A stretch of 64,000 nucleotides of DNA from NCBI GenBank assembly GCA_963971535.1, contig OZ020592.1, positions 55,443,632 to 55,507,631 of the forward strand, given 5' to 3'. Origin of the DNA: Notolepis coatsorum. Its lineage: Eukaryota; Chordata; Actinopteri; Aulopiformes; Paralepididae. The notes under the pieces are model-generated. The model was not told the DNA's origin. It searched no databases and was given only the letters and a program-made list of their open reading frames with translations. Numbering within the stretch: position 1 is the first letter of the stretch; each line of letters begins with the position of its first letter. Position numbers and translations under genes: made by a program. This document shows, in pieces, positions 9,982 to 19,600 of the stretch.

Positions 9982-11213
9982 TGTTACAAAGGGTCAGATT
10001 AAACCGAATATATATATTTATTGATTGATATATTGAATAGTATTTGTATATCGTTTGATATCCCTTGTATATTCTCTGTACATATACACGGAATGTCCCT
10101 TTAGCCTACAGCCCATAATATTTCATTCTCCTATTGGATGGCGTGCCACCAGGCGCCAGTGACTTACCCCCTAGAGCCGACTTGGAAGGTACCGACGAGA
10201 CATGCCCTTACTAGCCCCAGCTCCGCGCAGGAATACGGCTACCGAAAGCAGAGCGGCACTATTTGTCCACCGTACATATAAATATGGCGCGGCGAATACA
10301 GAACCCCTTTTTTCAGTTCCCTTTCAGTTCGAGTTGGAGTTCAGTCCTGTTCAGTTACCAAGTAAAGCCTCACCCACTACGCAACGTGTGGTGACGGAGG
10401 GCTCGTATTGCCCCAAATAGAGTCGTGTTTATCCTAATACGTTTGTTCAACGTATCGTTCGCTCCTTGCTAGTAAAAGCCTTCATTACGAGTCAAAGACC
10501 ACGTGGAGTGAGTAATTGTGCGTCTACATAGAGCACTTATAGCCGCGTGCAAATAGGATAGTAGTAACGTCAAGTTCAATTGTGAACCACCGCGCACCAC
10601 GGAGGATACCTACACCGGTGACTGCAGAGCCACTTTCCGGCAGGATTACTATTATTATTCTTCATTCTTCACCAAGCTGCTGGAGCAGAGAACCGTCTAC
10701 ACCCACTGCTGTGGGATCTACACATGCCCGTGAGGACATCACTCGAGCCCGTCTCTGTTGGAGCAGAGACTCCACGGCTTCCACCTGTGCTGCTGCATAC
10801 GGGAATTACAGCGGCTGCTTTTCCCCGCGGAGCAGGGAGTAATATACCGTCTCCAGGTGCCTTGCTGAAGCCCTGTGGAACCATTGACTTGCATAGAGCA
10901 TTGCCTCCCCCTGCTGGCTTACAACCGGTAGTAACTCCCCTACCATTATTCCCTAGATAATCCCTAATATTCAGTATTGACTTGCCTACGCACATTCTTT
11001 GCCTTATAAGCGCATTCAATATAAAGTATATTTGTATCCTTTGATGTAATAAATATTCTAAACAAGTATTTGTGTGGAAACCGTTTCATTGTGGAAGTGT
11101 TCTAATCTGATATACCTGTGTACGGTCTGGCCAGTAATGTACATAACACGGTAGTGGTTTAATGATACCAATACTTGATTAATACAGTCAGGGAATTGTA
11201 CCCCTCAGTTACA
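9982..11213 (+). repeat. BEL/Pao 5' LTR
   Basis: Direct repeat of 14989-16222. It contains a TATA-like box TATAAATA at 10277-10284 and an AATAAA at 11048-11053, a plausible promoter and polyadenylation signal. Short open frames inside it (for example 10202-10420) recur identically in the other LTR and are not considered genes. Confidence 0.93.
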
Positions 11214-11215
11214 AT

Positions 11216-11229
11216 TGGTCCTTCGAGCC
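11216..11229 (+). promoter_or_regulatory. BEL primer binding site (tRNA-Tyr type)
   Basis: TGGTCCTTCGAGCC, two bases after the LTR end, is complementary to the last 14 bases of eukaryotic tRNA-Tyr including CCA (GGCTCGAAGGACCA). The match ends after 14 bases. The tRNA sequence is from memory of the family. Confidence 0.65.
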
Positions 11230-11273
11230 CCGGATAATAATTCGCGTAATATTAATATAATATTAATATTGAC

Positions 11274-14200
11274 ATGGCCGATGACGAACACTCCACAAAC
11301 GGTTCTCCTAAGCTAGATCGCCCGCAGCGCAGACGGCAGCCACCTCCCTATCTAGAGGCATACGCTGTCAGTCCAATACCTAGCTTTAAAGGGACATTAA
11401 ATACGGATAAAATAACTAAAGCGGATAGTAAAATTATGCCCGACCCTATCAACCAGGATACCCCGACCACAGAGGCCCTAGTGGGTTCTAATGTAACTGA
11501 CCAAGCTCACGGTGGGGACCAGGAGGGAACTGACACGACTTTATCCCCAGACAACGCCGACGAGGTAGTCCCCGGAGCGCTCCAGGATAAAGAAAGCCCT
11601 CCCGGGATGGAACCCGACCCACCACAAGAAGAGACGCGCACCCAGGAGATGGATCTCCTCGGTACGCAACAGGAGAACGGATCTCCAACAAGTACTGCCG
11701 GGAGCCGATCGCCCCGAACGGCGTCTTCCCCCAGCGCGGCGGACAAGATGCTGGCGCAAGCACTCATCGCCACCCTGGCAGCCTCCACCGAACGCGATCG
11801 ACTTCAAGCGCAACAGACGCGCGAGCGCGAACAGTTTGCAGGCGAGCGAGAGCGCTTCCAGGCGCAACAAAGGAGTGAAGACGACCGCATAAGACTGGAG
11901 ACCAGACGCCTCCAGACAGAAGAGAACATTGAGAGAAGCCGCGCCGATGCACAGCACGCCGCCGCCAATGCACAGCGCGACGTCGCAAATGCACAGCTCC
12001 ACGCCGCCCATGCCAGCGCCAATGCCCAGCGCGACGCCGCCAACGCACAGCGCGACGCCGCCCAGGCCAGCGCCAATGCGCAGCGCGACGCCGCCAATGC
12101 CCAGCGCGAAGCAGCGCGCGACGCAGCCCATGCCCAGCGCGAGGCAGAGCGCGACCGGCTGCAGGCGGAGCTGATGGACAAACTGGTTGCCATGGCGACA
12201 CCCCCTCACTCCGCACGGAGCTCTCAGAGATCGTCAAGACATGGGTCTAGGACACATTCCCCTACCCGACGAAGCGACCCGGGACTCCGCCAACAGGAGG
12301 ATCCTGTCCACGTCTCCGAACCCCCTTCCCGGCCGGTCCATACGAGACCCAGCAACCGGGAAGAATCGGACCACGCCGAGAGACTGAACAGAAGACTCCA
12401 GGTCCTAGCAGAGGGAGAGGAGGAGGAAGAGGAGGAATGTCAAGCCGACCAGCAGCAACGTACTCTGGCCCAGGAGGCCCAGTACAGCCCCGACCAGCAG
12501 CAACGCACTCTGGACCAGGAGGTCCAGTACAGCCCAGAAGTCAGCCCCGAGGCCCTGCGCTACAAACCCCCGACTCCACTCACGGGTGAGTTTGACGCAC
12601 CGCCAGCCCCGAGGGACAGCACCTGGGTACCCGACCTTCGGTACCCACCAAGTACCAGCCCAAGACGACACGCACGGGGAGACTCGCCTAGGAGGCCTCT
12701 TCCCCAACGCTCACCGATGTGCCAGTCATCCATGGCATCGTACCTTGGAGCACCGACGTTTCCAGACTTCACCCATGAGAACCGAGCACAGTACACGGAG
12801 CTACGGATGTGCTTAGAGACAATGATGGTTGATGTAGCTGATGAACGCCACAAGTATGCTACCCTATTGAAGCACCTCAAGGTGCCCCGAGCGCACAATA
12901 TAGCGCTGGCCTATGCCAACTCTACTACCCCATACACAGCGGCTCTAGCAGCACTCGACCAACGGTATGGACGCGTATGGGACTACGTGATACAGGAGAT
13001 AAGAGACATTGACCGTCTCCCCCCAGCCAGAGACAACAGAGCATTAGATGACCTGTCTATCAAGGTACAGTCCCTGGTAGGGATGCTGGGGTCCCAAAAG
13101 GAAAAGGGTATCTACGAACTGTACGCTAACTCCAACGTAGAGAGGATATTAGAGAAGCTCCCTCCCGCCCGACAAGAGCGCTTCAGGCGGCAGAGAGACT
13201 ACCGCGACCCCAACGGTCCAGAGGCATCCCTCCTAGACCTATCTGAGTTCCTCGCCAGGGAGGTCAGTAGCCTACGACTCGACACGTTCGTATGGAGTGG
13301 ACCAAGCCCAAGACTCGGACCTCGGGGACAAACGGATAACCGCCGGTTGGTGACCATTATGCACCAAGCCGAATCAGTACCACACAAGAACCACAACACC
13401 CCCTCGACGAAAGAGGACCAGTGGAAGATTGAGTGCCAGTACTGTGAGGGAGAACATCGGCTGTATCAGTGCGAAGATTTCAAGAAGCTGACCACGGATG
13501 ATGTGAGTCAGTGGACCAAGGACCACCGCCGCTGCTTCCGCTGCGCGCGCAGCCACCTAGCAGCTGAGTGCCGCCTGAAAAAGAAGTGCAGCAGGTGCGG
13601 TGGCACCCACTTGGAGGTCCTGCATGACCTCAACAGGCGTCAGCCAGGACAACAGAGTGGGCCCGTCGCGGTAATGTACCATGCCGAGGCGGTGGCACCA
13701 GCACCAAAGTTCCACCAGACCGCTCCCTGGTGTCCCGACTGCTACGGCAGACACTGGGAGCCACGGTGCGATTCGCACCATATAGATTCTACGTCACCAC
13801 CCACAGGAGTGCTCCACATTGACCAGCATAGCGGGACCCCCCGTGTGCTCCTCAAAGTGGTCAGAGTGCTCCTGAGCTACGAGGACAAGGTCCTGGACAC
13901 TTACGCCGTCCTGGACGATGGGTCTGAAAAGACTCTCCTCCTCGCTTCCGCAGCAGCCCAGTTGGGCCTGCGAGGTGTCAAAGATACAATGACCATACGC
14001 ACCATCAGAAGGGACCAGAAGACCATAAAGGGTGAAAAGGTCTCCTTCAAGATAGCAGCGGTGGACCAGCCCGAGAAGCAGTATAGTATAACTAACGTCT
14101 TCACTAGCCACGACATAGGCTTGTCTCAGTACACCTACCCCATCCCACAGCTGATGGCTAAGTATGTGCACCTACGTCAACTACCTATACCGCTTATCGA

Positions 14201-14858
14201 CGGCGCCACACCGACCCTGCTCATCGGCTCCGACCACGCGGACCTCATTCTCCCAATTGAGGCGGCCCACGTCGGACCTAAAGGATGCCCAGTCGCGGTT
14301 CAGACCCGACTGGGATGGACGCTCCAGGGCCCCCTCTACGGACTTGACAGTCAACCCACGTCTACACGCTGCCTACACACAGAGGCGAGCGACACCGGCC
14401 TCTCCCCCGTACAGCAGAGGCTATTGACATTAAGCGAGAGGCCCGTGAGAGAACCGTGGGCACCAGAGGGAGTTCGGAACTCCACCCCCCTCAGCTGCGC
14501 TCCAGACGTAGCTGACCTCGAACCCAGCACCCCAAGCGACTCCTTGACGGGGCGGCCGGGACCGGCCCCTCCTCAGATGGGGTACAGAGCAAACAAGAGA
14601 AACAGACGGAGGAGGAGAAAGCACAGCCAAGCACAGATCAAAGCAGTCTCAGGCCCGCTTCCTCCTAAGCCCCCCTTCATCCCGTCCAGTCGTCATGACC
14701 ATAGACCAGTCACTACCCCGAGCTGCGTGGCCGGCCGGCCGCGTAAGCAAAGTGACCACTGGTGCCGACGGAAGGGTCAGAGTGGCAGAAGTGCTCGGCC
14801 AAGGGCGGACCTACAACCGACCCGTGGCGAGGCTGATAGAGTCGCCAAGGCTCCCTGA
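11274..14858 (+). CDS. BEL/Pao gag-protease polyprotein
   Basis: A 1194-codon frame beginning 60 bases after the LTR. Order of parts: a charged N-terminus; an Ala/Gln/Arg-rich coiled coil built from repeats of ANAQRDA (about residues 220-290); a 15-residue direct repeat DQQQRTLxQExQYSP (about 392-425); a gag core resembling the DUF1759 family (about 500-690); Cys/His clusters CQYCEGEHRLYQCEDF, CFRCARSHLAAEC and CSRCGGTHLEVLH (about 720-785); and a DUF1758-type aspartic protease region with YAVLDDGSEKTLL (about 875). These belong to the N-terminal half of BEL/Pao polyproteins, which package RNA and process the precursor. Beyond that, no pol domain was recognised. Family assignment rests on recalled motifs. 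Confidence 0.82.
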   Translation: MADDEHSTNGSPKLDRPQRRRQPPPYLEAYAVSPIPSFKGTLNTDKITKADSKIMPDPINQDTPTTEALVGSNVTDQAHGGDQEGTDTTLSPDNADEVVPGALQDKESPPGMEPDPPQEETRTQEMDLLGTQQENGSPTSTAGSRSPRTASSPSAADKMLAQALIATLAASTERDRLQAQQTREREQFAGERERFQAQQRSEDDRIRLETRRLQTEENIERSRADAQHAAANAQRDVANAQLHAAHASANAQRDAANAQRDAAQASANAQRDAANAQREAARDAAHAQREAERDRLQAELMDKLVAMATPPHSARSSQRSSRHGSRTHSPTRRSDPGLRQQEDPVHVSEPPSRPVHTRPSNREESDHAERLNRRLQVLAEGEEEEEEECQADQQQRTLAQEAQYSPDQQQRTLDQEVQYSPEVSPEALRYKPPTPLTGEFDAPPAPRDSTWVPDLRYPPSTSPRRHARGDSPRRPLPQRSPMCQSSMASYLGAPTFPDFTHENRAQYTELRMCLETMMVDVADERHKYATLLKHLKVPRAHNIALAYANSTTPYTAALAALDQRYGRVWDYVIQEIRDIDRLPPARDNRALDDLSIKVQSLVGMLGSQKEKGIYELYANSNVERILEKLPPARQERFRRQRDYRDPNGPEASLLDLSEFLAREVSSLRLDTFVWSGPSPRLGPRGQTDNRRLVTIMHQAESVPHKNHNTPSTKEDQWKIECQYCEGEHRLYQCEDFKKLTTDDVSQWTKDHRRCFRCARSHLAAECRLKKKCSRCGGTHLEVLHDLNRRQPGQQSGPVAVMYHAEAVAPAPKFHQTAPWCPDCYGRHWEPRCDSHHIDSTSPPTGVLHIDQHSGTPRVLLKVVRVLLSYEDKVLDTYAVLDDGSEKTLLLASAAAQLGLRGVKDTMTIRTIRRDQKTIKGEKVSFKIAAVDQPEKQYSITNVFTSHDIGLSQYTYPIPQLMAKYVHLRQLPIPLIDGATPTLLIGSDHADLILPIEAAHVGPKGCPVAVQTRLGWTLQGPLYGLDSQPTSTRCLHTEASDTGLSPVQQRLLTLSERPVREPWAPEGVRNSTPLSCAPDVADLEPSTPSDSLTGRPGPAPPQMGYRANKRNRRRRRKHSQAQIKAVSGPLPPKPPFIPSSRHDHRPVTTPSCVAGRPRKQSDHWCRRKGQSGRSARPRADLQPTRGEADRVAKAP

Positions 14859-14988
14859 CTCGCTTAATGACGACCATGACCCCTGACTTTGTGAACTGAC
14901 CGACCCCTCACAACGGACATTGAGTAGTGGACAGTGCGGTTAATCTGTCTCTGCTTAGCTAATTAGGTGGGACTAATTAGGGGGCGGC

Positions 14989-16222
14989 TGTTACAAAGGG
15001 TCAGATTAAACCGAATATATATATTTATTGATTGATATATATTGAATAGTATTTGTATATCGTTTGATATCCCTTGTATATTCTCTGTACATATACACGG
15101 AATGTCCCTTTAGCCTACAGCCCATAATATTTCATTCTCCTATTGGATGGCGTGCCACCAGGCGCCAGTGACTTACCCCCTAGAGCCGACTTGGAAGGTA
15201 CCGACGAGACATGCCCTTACTAGCCCCAGCTCCGCGCAGGAATACGGCTACCGAAAGCAGAGCGGCACTATTTGTCCACCGTACATATAAATATGGCGCG
15301 GCGAATACAGAACCCCTTTTTTCAGTTCCCTTTCAGTTCGAGTTGGAGTTCAGTCCTGTTCAGTTACCAAGTAAAGCCTCACCCACTACGCAACGTGTGG
15401 TGACGGAGGGCTCGTATTGCCCCAAATAGAGTCGTGTTTATCCTAATACATTTGTTCAACGTATCGTTCGCTCCTTGCTAGTAAAAGCCTTCATTACGAG
15501 TCAAAGACCACGTGGAGTGAGTAATTGTGCGTCTACATAGAGCACTTATAGCCGCGTGCAAATAGGATAGTAGTAACGTCAAGTTCAATTGTGAACCACC
15601 GCGCACCACGGAGGATACCTACACCGGTGACTGCAGAGCCACTTTCCGGCAGGATTACTATTATTATTCTTCATTCTTCACCAAGCTGCTGGAGCAGAGA
15701 ACCGTCTACACCCACTGCTGTGGGATCTACACATGCCCGTGAGGACATCACTCGAGCCCGTCTCTGTCGGAGCAGAGACTCCACGGCTTCCACCTGTGCT
15801 GCTGCATACGGGAATTACAGCGGCTGCTTTTCCCCGCGGAGCAGGGAGTAATATACCGTCTCCAGGTGCCTTGCTGAAGCCCTGTGGAACCATTGACTTG
15901 CATAGAGCATTGCCTCCCCCTGCTGGCTTACAACCGGTAGTAACTCCCCTACCATTATTCCCTAGATAATCCCTAATATTCAGTATTGACTTGCCTACGC
16001 ACATTCTTTGCCTTATAAGCGCATTCAATATAAAGTATATTTGTATCCTTTGATGTAATAAATATTCAAAACGAGTATTTGTGTGGAAACCGTTTCATTG
16101 TGGAAGTGTTCTAATCTGATATACCTGTGTACGGTCTGGCCAGTAATGTACATAACACGGTAGTGGTTTAATGATACCAATACTTGATTAATACAGTCAG
16201 GGAATTGTACCCCTCAGTTACA
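14989..16222 (+). repeat. BEL/Pao 3' LTR
   Basis: Nearly identical to 9982-11213. It starts TGTTACAAAGGG right after a purine-rich run and ends TTACA before the duplicated target GACAC. Confidence 0.93.
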
Positions 16223-16990
16223 GACACAGTCAACCATCAGATCCTCCTCGCGTCCCTCGCAGGAATGGGAGTGGCTGGCTCTGCGCTGACATGGCTGACA
16301 TCATACCTCAATGACCGCTCCTACCAAGTCACCATCACCATGCCGATGATACTCAACTCTTCCTCTCCTTTCCTCCCTCAGATATCCACGTCTCTGAGCG
16401 GATCTTGGCCTGTCTGTCCGACATCTCTGCCTGGATGACGACCAACCACCTCAAACTGAACCTAAGCAAAACAGAATTGCTCCACCTGCCGGCCAAATCC
16501 TCCCCCCTGACCGACCTTTCCATCACAGTCGAGAATGCAGCTGTGACCGCGTCCCCGACTGCCAAGAACCTTGGTGTTGTCCTTGACGACCAGTTGAAGT
16601 TCTCCACTCACATCGCAGCGACAACCAGAACCTGCAGATTCCTCCTGAGCAACGTCAGAAGGATCCGCCCCTTCGTGACAAAAGAAGCCACCCAACTCCT
16701 CGTCCAATCAACAGTCATCTCCCGCCTCGACTACTGCAACGCACTGCTTGCTGGCCTTCTGACCACTGCCATCAAGCCTCTTCAACTCATTTAGAATGCA
16801 GCCACCCGCCTGATCTCAAACCTTTCGCCGTTGACTAAAGACACACTTCTTCAACCAATATCTAAACAAAATAATAATAATAATAAAAAACCCAACTAAC
16901 CTTACTTGTCGTACAGAACTTGTAAATTGCTTTGGATAAAAGCATCAGCTAAATGACTAAATGTAAATGTGAATGTACTGTAAAATGTAT
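16223..16990 (+). mobile_element. L2 LINE, right part with 3' tail
   Basis: Continues the L2 at DTVNHQILLASLAGMGV and TWLTSYLNDRSYQV, then (after an internal loss of the catalytic YADD region) CLSDISAWMTTNHLKLNLSK, NLGVVLDDQLKFSTHI and SRLDYCNALLAGL. A stop interrupts the frame at 16792. The 3' end GCTTTGGATAAAAGC... followed by CTAAATGACTAAATG near 16930-16960 is the conserved L2 tail in fish. Together with 9720-9981 this is one L2 split by the BEL element. Confidence 0.88.
16405..16794 (+). pseudogene. L2 reverse transcriptase C-terminal region
   Basis: A 129-codon frame covering the thumb and C-terminal part of an L2 polymerase: CLSDISAWMTTNHLKLN, LHLPAKSSP, KNLGVVLDDQL, CRFLLSNVRRIRPFV and RLDYCNALL. 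It ends at a TAG in place of what is normally LQLVQNAA. Dead LINE remnant. Confidence 0.8.
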
Positions 16991-17235
16991 GATATAATAT
17001 TGTAAAAGAAAAAAACTGTTATACCGTAACATATTGTGATATGATATTTTGGACATATCTCCCAGCCCCACCTCAGGCCTTCCTGCAAATTGCAGCATTA
17101 TGAGCATATGTAACGGAAGTACCGCGTGTCTATCCACACAGTCACGATGGACAGTGTAGTGAAGTGGCTGTGGACGTTAAGCGGTACTGCAAGTAAACTC
17201 ACTCCCCAGAGGCATCCAGACCCATTACCAAGAGG

Positions 17236-17345
17236 TGAGTTCATCTCTTGGTACAGTGGTCTGTGATGCTGCCTGCGGCGCGGGAGACCGGGGTTCAACT
17301 CCCACTCGGGGCATGTCAGATGAGACCGGTTACACATATTATAAT
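17236..17345 (+). repeat. tRNA-derived SINE fragment
   Basis: Contains an A-box-like TGGTACAGTGGTC and a B-box-like GGGGTTCAACTCCC about 45 bases later, the internal RNA polymerase III promoter layout of a tRNA-derived SINE. It does not fold into a full tRNA cloverleaf with a matching acceptor stem, so it is not called a tRNA gene. Nothing else was recognised in 16990-17235 or 17346-17530. Confidence 0.5.
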
Positions 17346-17553
17346 TATATTGTCATGCACCTCCAGGCTTCCCATCTCCTGCACCCCCATGGTTTCCCCC
17401 ACTCTGTCCCGCTCTCTCTCTCTCAAGTGCAGGATGTACATATTAGGCCGTGAGCCAGTAGGGTTGGTCGTTACCATCTTGGGGGACAAACTTTCATAGT
17501 GATTTTTGGGAAGGTATACACCCCTACTGCTAGAAAAGATGTGATAGCAATGT

Positions 17554-18455
17554 TGTGAGGTTTTGTCCGCTGCCCACCCACTTGCTCTGTTCCTTTAAGG
17601 TATTTCGGTTAATTAATTGCATTCTCCTCTCCACACGCTTCTTCCTGTAGATGCCGTTTGATTGGTGCTCTCCCAACCACACGCTTCTGGAGCAATGATC
17701 AATTTCATCCCGCAGCTGTCACAGCTTGTCATTAAGCACCCCGTGGCTTTAAATACCCTGATCTCCCTAATATTGATGTTGGATCGTTCTGAAACATTCC
17801 CTGCATTTGCCTGTTCCTTCCCGTTGCTGCTTTCCCTGTTCTTTTGCCTCCCAGGACTCTCGAGAAATATTCCGTTTGGAGAACCTGCTTCCCCGTTACG
17901 AAGCGGTCGCCTTGTTTGATCTGCCCGCTTTACGCGCTGCGCTCTGGTGAGTTTTTGTAAACAGTCTTTTGGATCTATCGTTTTTTGTGTGTTTGTAAAG
18001 CACTGAAGAGATCCTGTTTTTGTTCAGACTGTTCTCACCTTTTTGTCTGTTGGATTTTCACTTTTGGATTACCTAATTGTTTTCACTCTGGACACTGCTC
18101 ACTGTGTGTTTCACACCGAAGATCTGTCACTTGGATTTATTGTTTGGACAATTCACCTCACCAGTCACCTGTCAGTTTTCAATTGTGCGCTGAGCTAACT
18201 TGGACTCTCTCTCTCCCTCTCCGCCTCCATCCGGAGTATATGCTGGGAGGATCTGCAGAGCGGCTCAGACGTCACGGACAAGTTCCACAACGTAACCTTC
18301 CGGGAGAAGCTGCAGAGCAGCAAACATTCCTCACATGCCTGTTTCCCTGTTTGTTCTGTTCACCACCAAATTCATTCTTGTTACTCAGTAAATAAACACT
18401 CTGAAACAACTCTCTCTGTGCCGTTTGCGTTTGGGGTCGGTGTCAAACCATAACA
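17554..18455 (+). repeat. Gypsy 5' LTR
   Basis: Direct repeat of 22899-23819. It contains the TATA-like TTTAAATA at 17748-17755, and about 30 bases downstream the sequence GTTGGATCGT (17778-17787), which is complementary to the primer binding site. Confidence 0.92.
17748..17787 (+). promoter_or_regulatory. Gypsy LTR TATA box and predicted transcript start
   Basis: TTTAAATA at 17748-17755 is followed 30 bases from its first base by GTTGGATCGT at 17778-17787, the expected position of a transcription start. The 10-mer is the exact reverse complement of the sequence just after the 5' LTR, as expected for Tf1/Sushi-type self-priming. The start site is predicted, not observed. Confidence 0.55.
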
Positions 18456-18457
18456 TT

Positions 18458-18467
18458 ACGATCCAAC
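18458..18467 (+). promoter_or_regulatory. Gypsy primer binding site, self-priming type
   Basis: ACGATCCAAC lies two bases after the 5' LTR. It lacks the TGG start of tRNA-primed sites and is the exact reverse complement of GTTGGATCGT at 17778-17787 in the LTR. This fits the self-priming mechanism known for Tf1 and proposed for Sushi elements. Confidence 0.55.
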
Positions 18468-18471
18468 CAAC

Positions 18472-19600
18472 ATGACGACCCCAGCCGACACAGAGAGAGT
18501 CAGAACAGCATTAGCAGGCCAGATTGAGTTAACCAAGGAACACAGCCAACAGCTAGACAGGGCTGCGGCTGCAGTACAGGAACTCCGAGAGCAGGTCCTG
18601 CCTATTCAGGGTTCCCTGGGCGCTCTGGCAAGCCAGCAGTCAAGTATTCTCCTCCACCTACACACGCTGAGTGACACCGTTAACACCTTGCTTGTACCCC
18701 CACTTCCTTCAGGAGCCTTGGCCGGAGCATCACCCGCAGCCCTGGCAGGCCCTGCGCCTCCCGATCCCGCACCTCGGGAGCCCCGTCTCTCCGAACCACG
18801 GCTGTTCGACGGCAACTTCGAGGATTGTGCCACATTCATCATGCAATGTGAGTTGGTTTTTCGTCATCAACCCAGTCGTTTCACTTCAAGGGGAGCCCAA
18901 GTGGCCTACAGTATATGACTAACTTGCTCTCAGGCCGGGCAGCCCAGTGGGTCACTTCCTCCTGGGCAATGGAGGCAGACTTCTGTTTCTCCTACCCAGA
19001 CTTCGTGGCTGAGCTCCGCAGGGTGTTCCACCATCCAGCCCGTGGTCTGGACCCTGGAGCCCGGTTGGGTACCTTCCGGCAGGGCAGCGGCGGGGTTACC
19101 GACTACGTGCTGGAGTTCAGACTGGCGGCTACGGAGAGCGGTTGGAACGACCAAGCACTTCGTCTTACCTTCATGAGGGGGCTCAACGACGCAGTCAGGG
19201 ACCAGCTCGCGACCCGTGAGGAACCTGAGTCCCTCGAGGACCTGTTCAGCCTCGCCATTCGCATCGACGGACGCCTCCAGGAGAGAAGACGTGAGAGAAC
19301 CCGACAGGGACCTCCTGAGGTACTCCGGACCCCCCGTACTTGTGACGGTACTGCTGGTCGCCCTGCTCCCAACACGACTGGTGGTTTTTTCCCTCCCGTT
19401 CGGTACCCGAGGAGGAACCCATGCAGCTGGGACGTTCTCATCTGAGCCAAGCTGAACGGGAGGCGAGGTTCAGGTCCGGCCTTTGCCTCTACTGCGGTCG
19501 GGAGGGACACCGAATCGCCAACTGCCCCACCCGGCCAAAAGACCAGGCTCGCCGGGACCCCGGGAGATCCTGGTGAGCCGTTTTTCTCATTCCCAGAGCC
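18472..19600 (+). pseudogene. Gypsy gag with CCHC zinc knuckle
   Basis: Begins with MTTPADTERVRTAL 17 bases after the LTR. A coiled-coil-like N-terminus is followed by a Pro/Ala-rich linker, a retrotransposon gag core (LFDGNFEDCATF, QWVTSSWAMEADFCF, RLGTFRQGSGGVTDYV, FMRGLNDAVRDQLA) and a C-terminal knuckle of the form [14 protein letters not shown]. The family binds element RNA and forms the particle. This copy is broken; bounds are approximate. Confidence 0.85.

Larger units (their letters stand above)
9982..16222 (+). mobile_element. BEL/Pao LTR retrotransposon, young, incomplete
   Basis: Two LTRs of about 1.23 kb (9982-11213 and 14989-16222), each beginning TGTTAC and ending TTACA, flank a 3.8 kb interior. 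A 5-base target duplication GACAC lies at 9977-9981 and 16223-16227. A primer binding site follows the left LTR and a short purine-rich run (AGGGGGCGG) precedes the right LTR. The interior holds one long gag/protease-type frame; no reverse transcriptase, RNase H or integrase was recognised, so this is a broken or non-autonomous copy. By eye the LTRs differ at only about four bases and one 2-base length change, so the insertion is recent. Confidence 0.92.

Noticed and set aside
10202-10842. Short open frames inside the BEL LTR
   Set aside because: They lie within the promoter and R/U5 part of the LTR, recur identically at 15211-15851 because the LTRs are copies, and resemble no known protein.
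11541-12209. Minus-strand 222-codon frame in the BEL element
   Set aside because: Antisense mirror of the repeat-rich coiled coil of gag; its apparent repeats are those of the sense strand.
17236-17345. tRNA gene
   Set aside because: Has A- and B-box-like sequences, but no complete cloverleaf or matching acceptor stem could be drawn; the SINE interpretation fits better. The same holds for 24262, 48903 and 54634.
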